A stretch of 64,000 nt of DNA from Colwellia sp. M166 (GTDB taxonomy: Bacteria > Pseudomonadota > Gammaproteobacteria > Enterobacterales > Alteromonadaceae), in NCBI RefSeq assembly GCF_024585285.1, contig NZ_CP040755.1, positions 3,472,001 to 3,536,000 on the forward strand. Reading direction: 5' to 3'. Below are positions 16,514 to 25,741 of this stretch, piece by piece; within the stretch, counting starts at the first letter, position 1; every line of letters starts with the position of its first letter. The notes below the pieces were generated by a model. It ran no database searches, had not been told where the DNA came from, and was given only the letters and a program-made list of their open reading frames with translations. The position numbers and the translations under genes are program-made.

Positions 16514-16527
16514 GGATTTTCCCCTCT
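16501..16527 (+). terminator. terminator-like hairpin at the end of the 16280 gene
   Basis: AGAGGGG (16501-16507) pairs with CCCCTCT (16521-16527), with a T-rich loop that contains the stop codon TAG of the preceding gene. The bases after the stem are A-rich, not T-rich, so it may act as an RNA end-stabiliser or as part of the next leader; it would not be a strong intrinsic terminator. Confidence 0.4.
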
Positions 16528-16528
16528 A

Positions 16529-16619
16529 AAGTAACATAAATCGCCATACTCACCATATTTAAAGGCATACAAAGGTGGGTTACTTCTCCAAAGTATGGCA
16601 AATTATGAGGTTAACAACC
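16529..16619 (+). promoter_or_regulatory. pseudoknot leader left without its gene by the Tn3 insertion
   Basis: Stem 1 is AAGTAAC (16529-16535) with GTTACTT (16579-16585), 7 perfect pairs. Stem 2 is GCCATACT (16543-16550) with AGTATGGC (16592-16599), 8 perfect pairs, interlocked as an H-type pseudoknot. GAGG (16607-16610), a possible ribosome binding site, follows, with GGTT (16609-16612)/AACC (16616-16619) over it. No start codon follows at the right distance; the Tn3 transposase ATG lies 30 bases on. The transposon probably landed between this leader and its gene. Confidence 0.65.
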
Positions 16620-16641
16620 CCTTAAACTTAATTTAATTCCT

Positions 16642-19619
16642 ATGGCTATAAAAAACGAACTATCAATTCTTACCAAAGCTGAGCAGCTTGATCTATATTC
16701 TCCGCCGCTATTATCACTTGAACAACAACGATTGTATTTTACGCCAAACGAGATCGAGTTAACAGAGTTGAAAAGTATTCGCCTAAGGAACCACCGATGC
16801 TATTTCATTGCGTTATTAGGGTATTTTAAGTCTAAGCCTGTGATTCTTTCACCTAGCTTTAACCTCATCTTTGACGATATGCAGTTTATTTCAACGCAAG
16901 TTCAAGGAGGCAAAGGGATCAGGCCTTTCAGCATTAATAAGATGCAGCGTGACCGTATATATCAAAGAATACTGAGGTTATTAAACTATCAGAAATGGGA
17001 CGAAAGTCTGCACTTTGCGCCGCTGTACGAACATCTTGTTATGGTCGGCAAAGCTTGGCTTGAGCCTCGTTATCTATTCGATGCAGCCGCTGAATATCTA
17101 GCAACGCATAGAATTGCCATCCCTAAATATACTGTCTTACAAAAAGCTTATCAGTCGTGTTATCCAACAGGTCAAGAAGGCGTTAAATAATAAGCTTCGT
17201 ATTCATGTTTCATCTGAACTACACGGATTTCTAAATACTATTATCGATGACAAAGATGGGCTCTCCTTAAGCCAGCTTCGAGCCGGTGCAAAAAGCGTTA
17301 TGGTGACAGAGCTAAAAAAAGAACTGACGGTGTATCATCAGTTACAGCCTTATACAAGACAGATTGATAATGCTGTTAAGGGCTTAGCCTTATCGTCTAA
17401 AAACCAACAACACTTCGGTGAAATGGTGGATTATTATGGCAGTAAACTAAAACGCTTTAAGCGTCCACAGCAACACCTATGGTTGCTGTGTTTTCTGACT
17501 CAACGCATACGGCAAAGCCTAGAGCGATTGGCTGATGGGTTTATTCATCATATCCGTAAACAACAAGAAGCTGCGCATGCGTTTGCCCAACAGGCAGTGT
17601 TTGACTCATGGAGGTCAGCTGCAGACAATGTCACCAAAGCCGCAGAATTACTGCATCTGTTTGTTGATGACAGTATCGACGATAATCAACCATTTGCAAC
17701 GGTTAGGCAACAAGCATTAAGTGTAATGAATAACCAAGATATAGAAACGCTATGCCTGTACTTAAAAAAGCAAAAACGCACGGTAGAAGAATATCAATGG
17801 CAATATTATGATGATCAAAACGGGTTAATTGAGCAGTTATTAAGGCCCGTGTTTCTATGTCTTGAATGCCAAGCAGGTAAAGGCTCAGAAGCATTAGTGA
17901 CCCAGCTCAAAACCACAAAAACAGAACTATTAGCAGGTAATACATTGCAAACAATGGATAGTACACTTATCCAACAAAAACATCGTCCATGGTTAATTAA
18001 CAAGGATGTTGTTCATCCACAGCGATACGAATGGTTGCTTTACCGTCAACTGGCTTCTCGGCTTAATGGTCGAATTTACTTATCAAACGTCACTAAATAT
18101 CGTGCGCTAGAAGACGACTTAATTGCATCGTCAATACAGCCTGATCTATTGGCATCATCAACATTGGAAAAGCTAAAGCAGCCGATTCAGAAGCTACTGC
18201 AAGTAAAACAAATACGCTTAACAACATCCCTAGAAGATGTTGCTCGTCACATTGATAATGGTGATAACCGCAATGTGATCATGAAGAGCCGAAGTGGCAC
18301 ACGATGGCGACTGCCAGTTAAAGGCTCCCAATCACTTGTCAACAACCCTTTCTTTAAACAAATGATCCCCGTCAGTATTGCTGATGTGTTGCGTTATGTT
18401 GAACAAGAAACCAACTTTATGCAATGCTTCGCACACGTGCTGCCAATACAAAAACAAGTAGGCGCCAATCAGGATGATTTATTGGCTATTCTAATTGCGA
18501 ATGCGACACATCGCGGCGTATATGGGATGGCACAAATATCTGATCGCAGTTATGAGCATCTAAGCACTATACAAGCTAATTATATTAGGCCTGAAACCTT
18601 GCAAGAGGCTAGTGATATCATCAATAACGCAGTAGCGGCACTCCCTATTTTCCGCCACTATCACATCCAAGAAGACGTCCTGCACGCCAGTACCGATGGG
18701 CAAAAATTTGAAACTCACCTTGAGACTTTTAAAACTCGCTACTCCTCGAAATACTTCGGCACCAACAAAGGTATTACGGCCATGACGTTAGTTGCCAATC
18801 ATAGTGCGTTAAATGCCCGTATCATAGGATCTAATGAGCATGAGTCCCATTATATTTACGACTTACTACAATCTAATACTAGTGATCTTAAGCCAGATGT
18901 CCTCTCAACCGACATCTGGTACCAACAATGTCAACTTCGCTATTTTGGACTTCTTTGGCTATACGTTCGCCCCTCGATACGCAAAAATGAAAAAAATATT
19001 TTTTAATTTATTTGAAGTGTCTGAAGAAGATGGTGGACGTATTCAATTGATAAAAGAAATCAATCATAAACTCATTACTGAAGAGTGGGATGACATTCAA
19101 CATATCTTGTGTTCATTGAGCCGAAAGACTACCACACAAAGCACTATCATTAGAAAGTTGAGTAATGGCAAGAGTCGCACATTGGCAGCCATTCATGAAT
19201 ACGACCGTTTGATAAAATCAATTTATGTTTTGGAATACGTTGATAATTCCACGCTACGCCATTATGTTCAGCAAGCCTTGAACAGAGGTGAAGCGTACCA
19301 CCAATTAAAACGAGCTATAACTTCCGTTAATGGTAATAAATTTCGTGGCGGTAATGATTACCAAGTATCACAATGGAACGACTGCGCCCGACTTATTTCA
19401 AACTGTATTATTTATTATAATTCTGCGTTACTGTCGGCATTTCTGCAAATTCAAGAAAAGAATGGTAGGCAAGACGTTGTTGATATTATTTCAAGATTAT
19501 CACCTGTCGCTTGGCAGCATATAAATTTGAATGGTGAATATGCCTTTAATAAAGACCGTAAGGAAATTGATTTAATCGGTTTACTAAATGGTATTGAAAC
19601 ACTTGATAGTATCAATTGA
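16642..19619 (+). pseudogene. tnpA: Tn3-family transposase with two frameshifts
   Basis: Three overlapping frames together encode a full Tn3 transposase of about 990 residues. The N-terminal DUF4158-like part ends in YTVLQK; a run of five A (17141-17145) shifts the frame, and LISRVIQQVKKALNNK continues in the next frame. The middle part holds the first catalytic Asp in HASTDGQKF and the second in DVLSTD. About two bases are missing near 18920, after which GTNNVNFAILDFFGYTFAPRYA continues and the third catalytic residue follows in LNRGEAYHQLKRAI. Both breaks hit conserved regions, so the transposase is dead unless these are sequencing errors. Its neighbour is a resolvase. Confidence 0.9.
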
Positions 19620-19633
19620 AAACCAAAATAACG

Positions 19634-19661
19634 GTTATCATAAAGTATACTTTATGATAAC
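19634..19661. promoter_or_regulatory. 28-bp perfect palindrome, likely res site or resolvase operator
   Basis: A perfect 28-bp palindrome centred between 19647 and 19648 has arms starting GTTATCATAAAGTA. It lies between the tnpA stop (19619) and the resolvase start (19733), where Tn3 elements carry their res site. Serine resolvases bind and cut at such AT-rich dyads, and the same site often represses tnpR. A second partial dyad within the following 80 bp is not obvious. Confidence 0.65.
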
Positions 19662-19732
19662 TACATTTGACTATTATCAAAACTACTCTCATAATGTTTT
19701 TCTCAAAACATCTTAAGATATACGATAAAAAA

Positions 19733-20323
19733 ATGTCTAAAATTGGATACGCAAGAGTCAGTTCGACAGGTCAAAGTTTAGAGGTTCAACTTGATAAATT
19801 AAATCAAGTTGGCTGCGATAAAATTTATCATGAAAAACAAAGTGGCAAAACAGCTTCGCGGCCTGAATTTCAAAAATGCATGAATTATCTTAGAGAAGGC
19901 GATGTTTTTGTGATCACTCGATTAGATCGCCTCGCGCGTTCCGTTATTCATTTATCGCAAGTAGCTGAACGCTTTCAGGCTGAAAATATTGATCTAGTAG
20001 TCATTGACCAAGCAATTGATACATCTACTCCCACTGGAAGGTTAATGTTTAACATGTTAGCAGCCATCGCAGAGTTTGAAACAGATTTACGCTCTGAGCG
20101 ACAATTAGAAGGTATTGCTAAAGCGAAAGAGCACGGAGTTAAATTTGGTCGGCCAACAAAAAGAACAGCGGAAATAGATGTTGAAATTTATACTAAACGA
20201 AAAGAAGGTGTATCAATTGGTCAATTAGCAAAAAATTATGGTTTGGGGCCAGCAACTATTTATAGAATATTGAACGATGTATCTGAAAAAGTATCAACTG
20301 AAATAACAACTTTGCCTGATTAG
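19733..20323 (+). CDS. tnpR: serine resolvase of the Tn3-family element
   Basis: The 196-residue protein has the resolvase catalytic domain with the nucleophile in GYARVSSTGQS, the LREGDVFVITRLDRLARS motif and TPTGRLMFNMLAAIAEFE. It ends with a helix-turn-helix (VSIGQLAKNYGLGPATIYRIL). The ATG at 19733 begins the conserved MSKIGYARVS; the upstream in-frame ATG at 19667 adds 22 unconserved residues. It resolves cointegrates at a res site, probably the palindrome just upstream. It appears intact, unlike the transposase. Confidence 0.93.
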   Translation: MSKIGYARVSSTGQSLEVQLDKLNQVGCDKIYHEKQSGKTASRPEFQKCMNYLREGDVFVITRLDRLARSVIHLSQVAERFQAENIDLVVIDQAIDTSTPTGRLMFNMLAAIAEFETDLRSERQLEGIAKAKEHGVKFGRPTKRTAEIDVEIYTKRKEGVSIGQLAKNYGLGPATIYRILNDVSEKVSTEITTLPD

Positions 20324-20598
20324 AGTACGTCTTATAATTGAATACCTGTTGACCCAGGGCAAGATCGCGAACGTTTTTCAACCAAAAACAAACAGTTTGA
20401 CGATTTGAATCCGCTATGATCTTATACTCTCTTTTGGGAGAGTTACCTGTGTTTTTAGAAGCCTTCACCACCCATTTTAGTGCCTTAGTTGACCACCGTC
20501 AGTCTGCCAAAATCACCTTGCATATTCCGGTGATGGGGATCAGTCATTCTGATTTCATCAGGATCACTAATCTTTGACGCATTGGACGAGTCCGTGTT

Positions 20599-21354
20599 TT
20601 ACCCTAAGTGATCCCGATGAGTCAACTCAGACTGTAATTTTCGCATCGATTCTCCTTTTAAATTGATCCTGTGAGCGTTGTGCATCAGCCTGTCGAGGAT
20701 CGCATCTGCTAGGGTGTTGTCGCCGATAGATTGATACCATTGGTCAGTTGGCAATTGGCTGATGATCACTGTGGATGAGCTGCCGTTTCTGTCGTCCATG
20801 ATCTCCATCAGATCGTTGCGCTGAGCCGAGTTAAGGGGTTCCAACCCCCAGTCATCCAGAATAAGCATGTCGAGCCTGGCGAGCTGTTGCAGGGCTTTAC
20901 TGTAAGTACCATCGGCTTTGCCTTGTGCCAGTTCCAACATTAGCCTGGATATTCGATAGTATTTTGCGCTGTAGCCTTTGGTACAGACCGTGTGCGCCAG
21001 TGCACAGGCCAGATAGGTTTTACCACTGCCGCAAGGGCCGGTAAGTAACAGATTCTGATGTTTGTTTATCCAGTCACATTGCAACAGGGAGGCCATCATG
21101 GCTTGTTTTAAGCCTCTGGGCTGGGCGTAGTCGATGTCCCGTGCGTGTGCGTGGATTTTCAGTTTGGCGGACTTGAGCAGGCGCTGTTGTTTGCGTTGCT
21201 CACGCTCATGTTGTTCGCTGTCGGTCAACAATCCAATGCGCTCTTCGAAGCTGAGATTGTCGTAGTTACCCGGCTGTTCCGTTTGCATAGCAAGGGCGGT
21301 TGCCATGCCATTAAGTTTAAGCTGGCGCAATTGAGTTAAGGTCTGATTTATCAT
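20599..21354 (-). CDS. istB: IS21-family helper ATPase IstB (copy 2)
   Basis: The 251-residue AAA+ protein has Walker A LLTGPCGSGKTYLACAL, Walker B LDMLILDDWGLEPL and the sensor region STVIISQLP. It regulates target choice and activates IstA. It follows istA after 12 bp on the same strand and is full length. Confidence 0.94.
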   Translation of the reverse strand: MINQTLTQLRQLKLNGMATALAMQTEQPGNYDNLSFEERIGLLTDSEQHEREQRKQQRLLKSAKLKIHAHARDIDYAQPRGLKQAMMASLLQCDWINKHQNLLLTGPCGSGKTYLACALAHTVCTKGYSAKYYRISRLMLELAQGKADGTYSKALQQLARLDMLILDDWGLEPLNSAQRNDLMEIMDDRNGSSSTVIISQLPTDQWYQSIGDNTLADAILDRLMHNAHRINLKGESMRKLQSELTHRDHLG

Positions 21355-21366
21355 GGTGTTGTCCTT

Positions 21367-22911
21367 TTAATGGAAGCTTTTTGGGCCACGGATATTCTCG
21401 TGGGTTTGGGGCAGTAGTGAAGGCTGTGTTTGGGTGTCCGGATGCAGTTTGTCCTGATTACTGCTGAGGATATCTTTGATGTGTTTGAGCCTATAAAGAC
21501 TGTGCTTATTAGCAATGGCACAGGCTTTATTAAGTCTGCTCTGTGGATATTGCCGAGACAGATTGAGTAAACCTAAACAGACCCGATAGGCTTGCTGCTC
21601 ATGGGTTTTGTTGTTGAGTTGGGCTTTGACCCAGATAAGTACCTCATCACCAATATCCTTTGCCCAGTTCATTAAACGACCGGCTGACCATTGGTGGTGT
21701 TTTTCATGCTTTGTTGGCATGTGGCTGGGCGTGGTACTCATGCCGGTGCGGTATTGTCTGGCATAGCTGGCAACTAAGTGATTGTGGAAGAGCATTTCGA
21801 CCACATTGGCCTTGGCATGCAATTCAATGCGCTCACCGACCAAATGATGCGGTACTGAGTACAAATGATCCTCATACTGAACATGGTAATCAATGTTCAC
21901 TTTTACCTGTTTGATATCAGTGTACTGGTAAGGATGCTTAGGCAGTGGCTTAAGAGCCGGTTTGTCGATGGACTCGAACCAGGTTAGGCGAGAGCCTTTG
22001 AACTGCTTAAAGGGCTTGTTGTTGACCTCAACCAGCAAGGCCTTGATGCAGATGTTGAGCTCCGCCAGTGAGAAGAAGGTGTGATGGCGTAACCTGGCCA
22101 ATATCCAGCGTTCAATAACCTGTACGCCCACCTCAGCCTTGGCTTTATCTTTAGGTTTATAGGGTCTGGCAGGCATAATCGCCACACCATAGTGAGCCGC
22201 CAGTTGCTGGTAGGACGGATTGACATCAGGGTCGTAGCGACAAGCTTTAGTGATCCCACTTTTTAGGTTATCCGGCACCACCAACTGCGGTAGGCCGCCT
22301 AAGAAGTCAAAGGCTCTGGCATGGCTACCTAACCAGTCCGGTAAGCTTTGCGAGTAAGTGGCTTCAGCAAAGGTATAGTTGGATGCGCCCATCACCGCTA
22401 CGAATATCTGCGCGGTGCGCACCTCACCGGTGCTGCCGCTGACAATCGGCACAGTCTGCCCTGCGTAATCGATAAACAGAATCTCACCGGCTTTATGGAC
22501 TTGGCGCATGGAGCGGCGTTGTTTGCTTTTCCATACATCATAATGATGGCAATACTGCGAGTAGCTGTAACTGCGATTTGGATACTGTTGGGTGTATTCC
22601 TCCCACAGCAGATGTTTGGTCACCCCCTTACGCTTCAGTTCTTGATGTACCTCTATCCACGTGGGCAGTTGATAGTGGCGTGACGGCCTTGGATCTGATT
22701 GTGGATACAGCAATTTTGCCAATGCTACGTCATCCATATCTTCCGGTAACGGCCAAGTGAGTTCGCACTGGTTTACTTTAACAAGCAGCTTTTGCACACC
22801 GCCAATGCTGGCTTTAGTGCAGATACTGATTTTTCGTAGACTGAGTTTGGCTTCAAAATGAAGTCGTAGAATTTCTCTGATATTACGCATTGTTAACCTC
22901 TTTGTAGCCAT
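21367..22911 (-). CDS. istA: IS21-family transposase IstA (copy 2)
   Basis: The 514-residue transposase starts MATKRLTMRNIREILRLHF, with GGAG a few bases upstream; the in-frame ATG at 22926 is less likely. It has the N-terminal helix-turn-helix, LFIDYAGQTVPI with the first catalytic Asp, FLGGLPQLVVPDNLKSGI with the second, and KPKDKAKAEVGVQVIERWI with the Glu. It ends in ENIRGPKSFH, like its relatives (NIRGxxYYH). It appears intact. Confidence 0.94.
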   Translation of the reverse strand: MATKRLTMRNIREILRLHFEAKLSLRKISICTKASIGGVQKLLVKVNQCELTWPLPEDMDDVALAKLLYPQSDPRPSRHYQLPTWIEVHQELKRKGVTKHLLWEEYTQQYPNRSYSYSQYCHHYDVWKSKQRRSMRQVHKAGEILFIDYAGQTVPIVSGSTGEVRTAQIFVAVMGASNYTFAEATYSQSLPDWLGSHARAFDFLGGLPQLVVPDNLKSGITKACRYDPDVNPSYQQLAAHYGVAIMPARPYKPKDKAKAEVGVQVIERWILARLRHHTFFSLAELNICIKALLVEVNNKPFKQFKGSRLTWFESIDKPALKPLPKHPYQYTDIKQVKVNIDYHVQYEDHLYSVPHHLVGERIELHAKANVVEMLFHNHLVASYARQYRTGMSTTPSHMPTKHEKHHQWSAGRLMNWAKDIGDEVLIWVKAQLNNKTHEQQAYRVCLGLLNLSRQYPQSRLNKACAIANKHSLYRLKHIKDILSSNQDKLHPDTQTQPSLLPQTHENIRGPKSFH

Positions 22912-24202
22912 GATTGCTCCAAACAAAAAGGAACTAGGCTAGCAAATATGTTGAATATCAATGCGTCAATTAAGACTCGATTAGGTTGATGTCATCATTC
23001 TGGTGATATCCCAAAAGTGATCATGATGAAACCGGAATAGGTGATCCCGATGAAACCAGAATCGATGATCCCGACTAGCCAGAAAAGGTGATCCCTATGG
23101 GCCGGAATATGCACACCTATCCTTTACATGATGTGCTGTTTGTTACGCTATGCGGTGTCCTCGCTGGCGCAGAAGGGTGGGCCGACATCCGTTTATATGC
23201 CGAAGGTCACCATGACTGGTTTAAACAGCACGGTTTTCTGGTGGATGGCGTCCCCGTCGATGACACCATCGCTCGCATCATTTCACGTGTCGACCCCGAG
23301 CAATTCGGCGACTGTTTTATCGGCTGGATGCGAAGTGTGTATGAGAACAGCGAAGGAGACGTTATCGCCATTGATGGAAAAACACTCCGAGGCTCTTATT
23401 CACGTGATGATCGTCAAGCCACCATCCACATGGTGAACGCCTTTGCTTGCGCCAATAAGTTAGTTTTAGGGCAGCTCAAAACGGCCGATAAATCGAATGA
23501 AATTACCGCCATTCCTGAGTTGATTGACCTGTTGGATATTCAAGGAACACTGGTTTCCATTGATGCCATGGGCTGTCAAACCGCAATCGCAGAAACGATT
23601 GTAGACAAAGACGGGGACTATTTATTTACCCTCAAAGCCAATCAAGGAAACCTGTACGACGCGGTAAAAGAGACATTTACAGCTATACGACAAGCGCCAC
23701 TGGGGCCAATACAGATTGAGAAAAACCGAGGTCGTGTTGAAGGGGAGCGTGCTACACACTACCAGTAGATGAGATAGCTGCCGCATTTCCCCAATGCCCC
23801 CAGCTCAAGACCTTAGGCATGTCCTTGTCCTTTCGCCAGGCACCTGGAAAAGCCCCCGAACTGACCTATCGCTACCACATCAGTTCAGCGCCGCTCACTG
23901 AGCAGCAATTGGCCAGTGCAGTGCGCAGCCATTGGGCGATAGAGAACAACCTGCATTGGGTGCTGGATGTCAGCATGAGCGAGGACGACTGTCAGATTTA
24001 TCAAAACCATGGTGCTGAGAATCTCGCGACACTGAGACAAATAGCCCTCAATATGCTCAGAGCAGAATCCACTCAAGCCAGTATTCCTAGAAAACAAAAA
24101 CGCGTGTGGATGAAGACCGACTATCTGGAAGCCGTGCTACAGGCGGGACTCGGTAGGATGTTTGAATATTGAGCATTCATGCGGTTGCCCTGCCTGTTGA
24201 CC

Positions 24203-24436
24203 CTCTTATTAAGCGGCAATAACTTGCCAACTTGAAATTATACAGCGCCCCTTATTTGCCGTTTTTATCGACCAAGATTACTGATATTTCTACTTTAGGG
24301 TGTACTTTCATACTTAATGCTTTAAAAATAGTAGATAATATTTTTGGTATGTTACTTGCTTTAAGATATGGATAAGTATTGATGTTTACATTACTAAAAA
24401 ATGTAGTTTTTTATTAAAAAAATTAAGGATAATGAC
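24203..24436. other. AT-rich junction region right of the ISAs1 element
   Basis: No complete gene lies here. The first 45 bases, TTATTAAGCGGCAATAAC and following, read on the minus strand recall the inner part of Tn3-type terminal repeats, so the right end of the Tn3 element may be near 24235, but its outermost bases do not match. On the minus strand a frame of about 50 codons (24250-24410) ends in KVHPKVEISVILVDKNGK; it lacks a start and looks like the remnant of an unknown small protein, perhaps an antitoxin. Confidence 0.35.
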
Positions 24437-24961
24437 ATGATAAATTCTATTGGTTCACAGAGCTATGCTGTACAACAAACCCGTTCTAATGTTGGTAAAG
24501 TTGAACAGACAGCGATAACCACATCAAAATCGTCGGAAAATACAAATAATCTTGATACACGACAAAATGCTCTTTCCTTTATTGAAAACGCTACTCCAGA
24601 AGAGCTTGAAGCAAAAGTTAATTCATTAGTCGGAAGGGAGCCATCAATGGCTAGCATTAATTTAAGAGAAATTATGAACTCTGACAATGAGAATGAATTA
24701 GTTGGAAGAATAGGTCGTTTAAAGGGTCAAATAGAACAAGAAAGTCGTAGTGTTTTGAATCAAGAGCAAGATTTAATTAGTCTGGGGCGAGCCGAAGGGA
24801 AAAGCGCTAAAGATATTTTAATAAGTATTGCAAACATGCAAGACGAACAATCAGATCTTTATAAGATGTCGATGAACTGGGGAAATAAGGGACTTAGCTC
24901 TCCTGAAAATTATGAAAAATTAGTGAAATTAACCCCTAATTATGTAAATTATTATGCTTGA
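24437..24961 (+). CDS. hypothetical protein, helical, Ser/Asn-rich N-terminus
   Basis: The 174-residue protein has a good ribosome binding site (AAGGA, 8 bases upstream) and no signal peptide or membrane helix. Residues 1-45 are polar and probably disordered (IGSQSYAVQQTRSNVGKVEQTAITTSKSSENTNN). The rest is helical, with IENATPEELEAKVNSLV and RIGRLKGQIEQESRSVLNQEQDLI. It ends in NYVNYYA. The disordered start resembles secreted or flagellum-associated proteins, and the next gene is FlhE-like, but I do not recognise the family. Its AT-rich codon use differs from the adjacent IS genes. Confidence 0.6.
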   Translation: MINSIGSQSYAVQQTRSNVGKVEQTAITTSKSSENTNNLDTRQNALSFIENATPEELEAKVNSLVGREPSMASINLREIMNSDNENELVGRIGRLKGQIEQESRSVLNQEQDLISLGRAEGKSAKDILISIANMQDEQSDLYKMSMNWGNKGLSSPENYEKLVKLTPNYVNYYA

Positions 24962-25012
24962 TAAATAGCGGTTTCGGGTTGAATTTAAAACCGCTAAAAT
25001 AATGTTTTCTTT

Positions 25013-25519
25013 TTATTGATATGTTACAGCGATAGAGCCATTTTGTCCGAGTAATGCGGGGCTAATACTACCGCTGCCTGCGTAATAAAAAGCATATCTC
25101 CAAGATTGGTTGGCTGGTATATTATAAGAACTTGTATTACCTCCTGCACCAAAATTACCACTTATATCAAAACAGACATTTAATGTGCTCTCACATAAAT
25201 AAGTTGTTAAATTAGTGTTGTAATTCCATATATTCCATATATTCCATATATTCCATTGCCAAGTAATATTTTGAACTGTAGCAGTGGAAGATGTTCCTGA
25301 AGGTGCGTCCATCAACGGACCAAATACCCATTGTCCAGCTGTGGTAATATTGGGATTATAGACAACGTCAGTCCATGCTCCAGCAGAAGCGAAAGCATCG
25401 ATACCGCCTTCTGAATTTAAAGCACGGGGTGTATCCAGCTGATTTAGATCGATTATTTTTGCTTTGTTTAGATCAAACACTAGCTCTGCATTTTGTTCTT
25501 CTACAGCTATTGCATTCAT
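25013..25519 (-). CDS. FlhE-like protein, 5' end probably lost to the IS21 element
   Basis: The C-terminal 100 residues resemble flagellar protein FlhE: GQWVFGPLM, a TTYLCESTLNVCFDISGNFG block with the paired Cys, IPANQSWRYAFYYAGSGSISPALLGQNGSIAVTYQ at the end. FlhE is a small periplasmic protein tied to flagellar export. The first ATG outside the IS end is at 25519, four bases from the element, and there is no signal peptide, so the true start is probably missing. A run of W-N-I repeats (from a 9-bp DNA repeat) is unusual for the family. The similarity was judged by eye. Confidence 0.45.
   Translation of the reverse strand: MNAIAVEEQNAELVFDLNKAKIIDLNQLDTPRALNSEGGIDAFASAGAWTDVVYNPNITTAGQWVFGPLMDAPSGTSSTATVQNITWQWNIWNIWNIWNYNTNLTTYLCESTLNVCFDISGNFGAGGNTSSYNIPANQSWRYAFYYAGSGSISPALLGQNGSIAVTYQ
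25223..25256. repeat. 9-bp tandem repeat inside the FlhE-like gene
   Basis: The unit ATTCCATAT occurs three times in a row with a fourth partial copy. On the minus strand it encodes repeated Trp-Asn-Ile. Because the unit is a multiple of three, copy-number change would lengthen or shorten the protein without a frameshift. Confidence 0.8.
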
Positions 25520-25741
25520 GGTGTGCATATTCTCATGCATCGCGATCACCTAATACCATCTAAGCCGATCACTTAATACTATCCATCGCGATCACTCAAT
25601 ACCATCGATGCAGATCACTTTTTGGTCAAAATGGTATTGAGTGATCGGCTTGAATGGTATCGTTCAATTTATACTCATTTTTGTCTATCCAGTAGGTGTT
25701 TTTAACCGTTATTCTTTTCATTTTTGATGATGAGAATAACC

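Larger units (their letters stand above)
20519..23113 (-). mobile_element. IS21-family element inside the ISAs1 element (copy 2)
   Basis: The element is 2595 bp long with perfect 12-bp ends, TGCATATTCCGG at 20519 and its complement ending at 23113. Further internal copies of a CGGTGATGGGGATCA / TGATCCCGATGA type motif are present near both ends. The target duplication is CACCT (20514-20518 and 23114-23118). Excising it restores the ISAs1 reading frame exactly. Its genes run on the minus strand and look intact, so this may be the youngest and still active element of the nest. Confidence 0.95.
20449..24172 (+). pseudogene. ISAs1-family transposase, interrupted and frameshifted
   Basis: Translation starts at GTG 20449 behind GGGAG (VFLEAFTTHFSALVDHRQSAKIT), is cut by the IS21 element at 20519, and resumes at 23119 with YPLHDVLFVTLCGVLAGAEGW once one 5-bp duplication is removed. 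The DDE part has VIAIDGKTLRGSY, SIDAMGCQ and KANQGN. Around 23765 the frame is lost (GERATHYQ then stop) and continues one frame over as VDEIAAAFPQCPQLKTLGM, with the catalytic SHWAIENNLHWVLDVSMSED region and a stop at 24172. Insertion and frameshift together make it inactive. Confidence 0.92.
20355..24192 (+). mobile_element. ISAs1-family element, itself split by an IS21-family element
   Basis: The ends are CAGGGCAA at 20355 and its complement TTGCCCTG ending at 24192; both continue with a GC-containing match. The flanks carry a perfect 10-bp duplication CCTGTTGACC (20345-20354 and 24193-24202), in the range known for ISAs1 elements. Without the inner 2.6-kb IS21 copy the element is about 1.24 kb. 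It was inserted next to the Tn3 resolvase gene before the IS21 element entered it. Confidence 0.9.

Noticed and set aside
16621..24240. Exact ends of the Tn3-family element
   Set aside because: Candidate terminal sequences near 16505, 16616 and 24235-24262 do not match each other well and have no 5-bp target duplication, so no boundaries are claimed.
24250..24410. Minus-strand frame resembling the C-terminus of a small antitoxin
   Set aside because: It has no start codon or ribosome binding site, and the likeness is too short to support a call.
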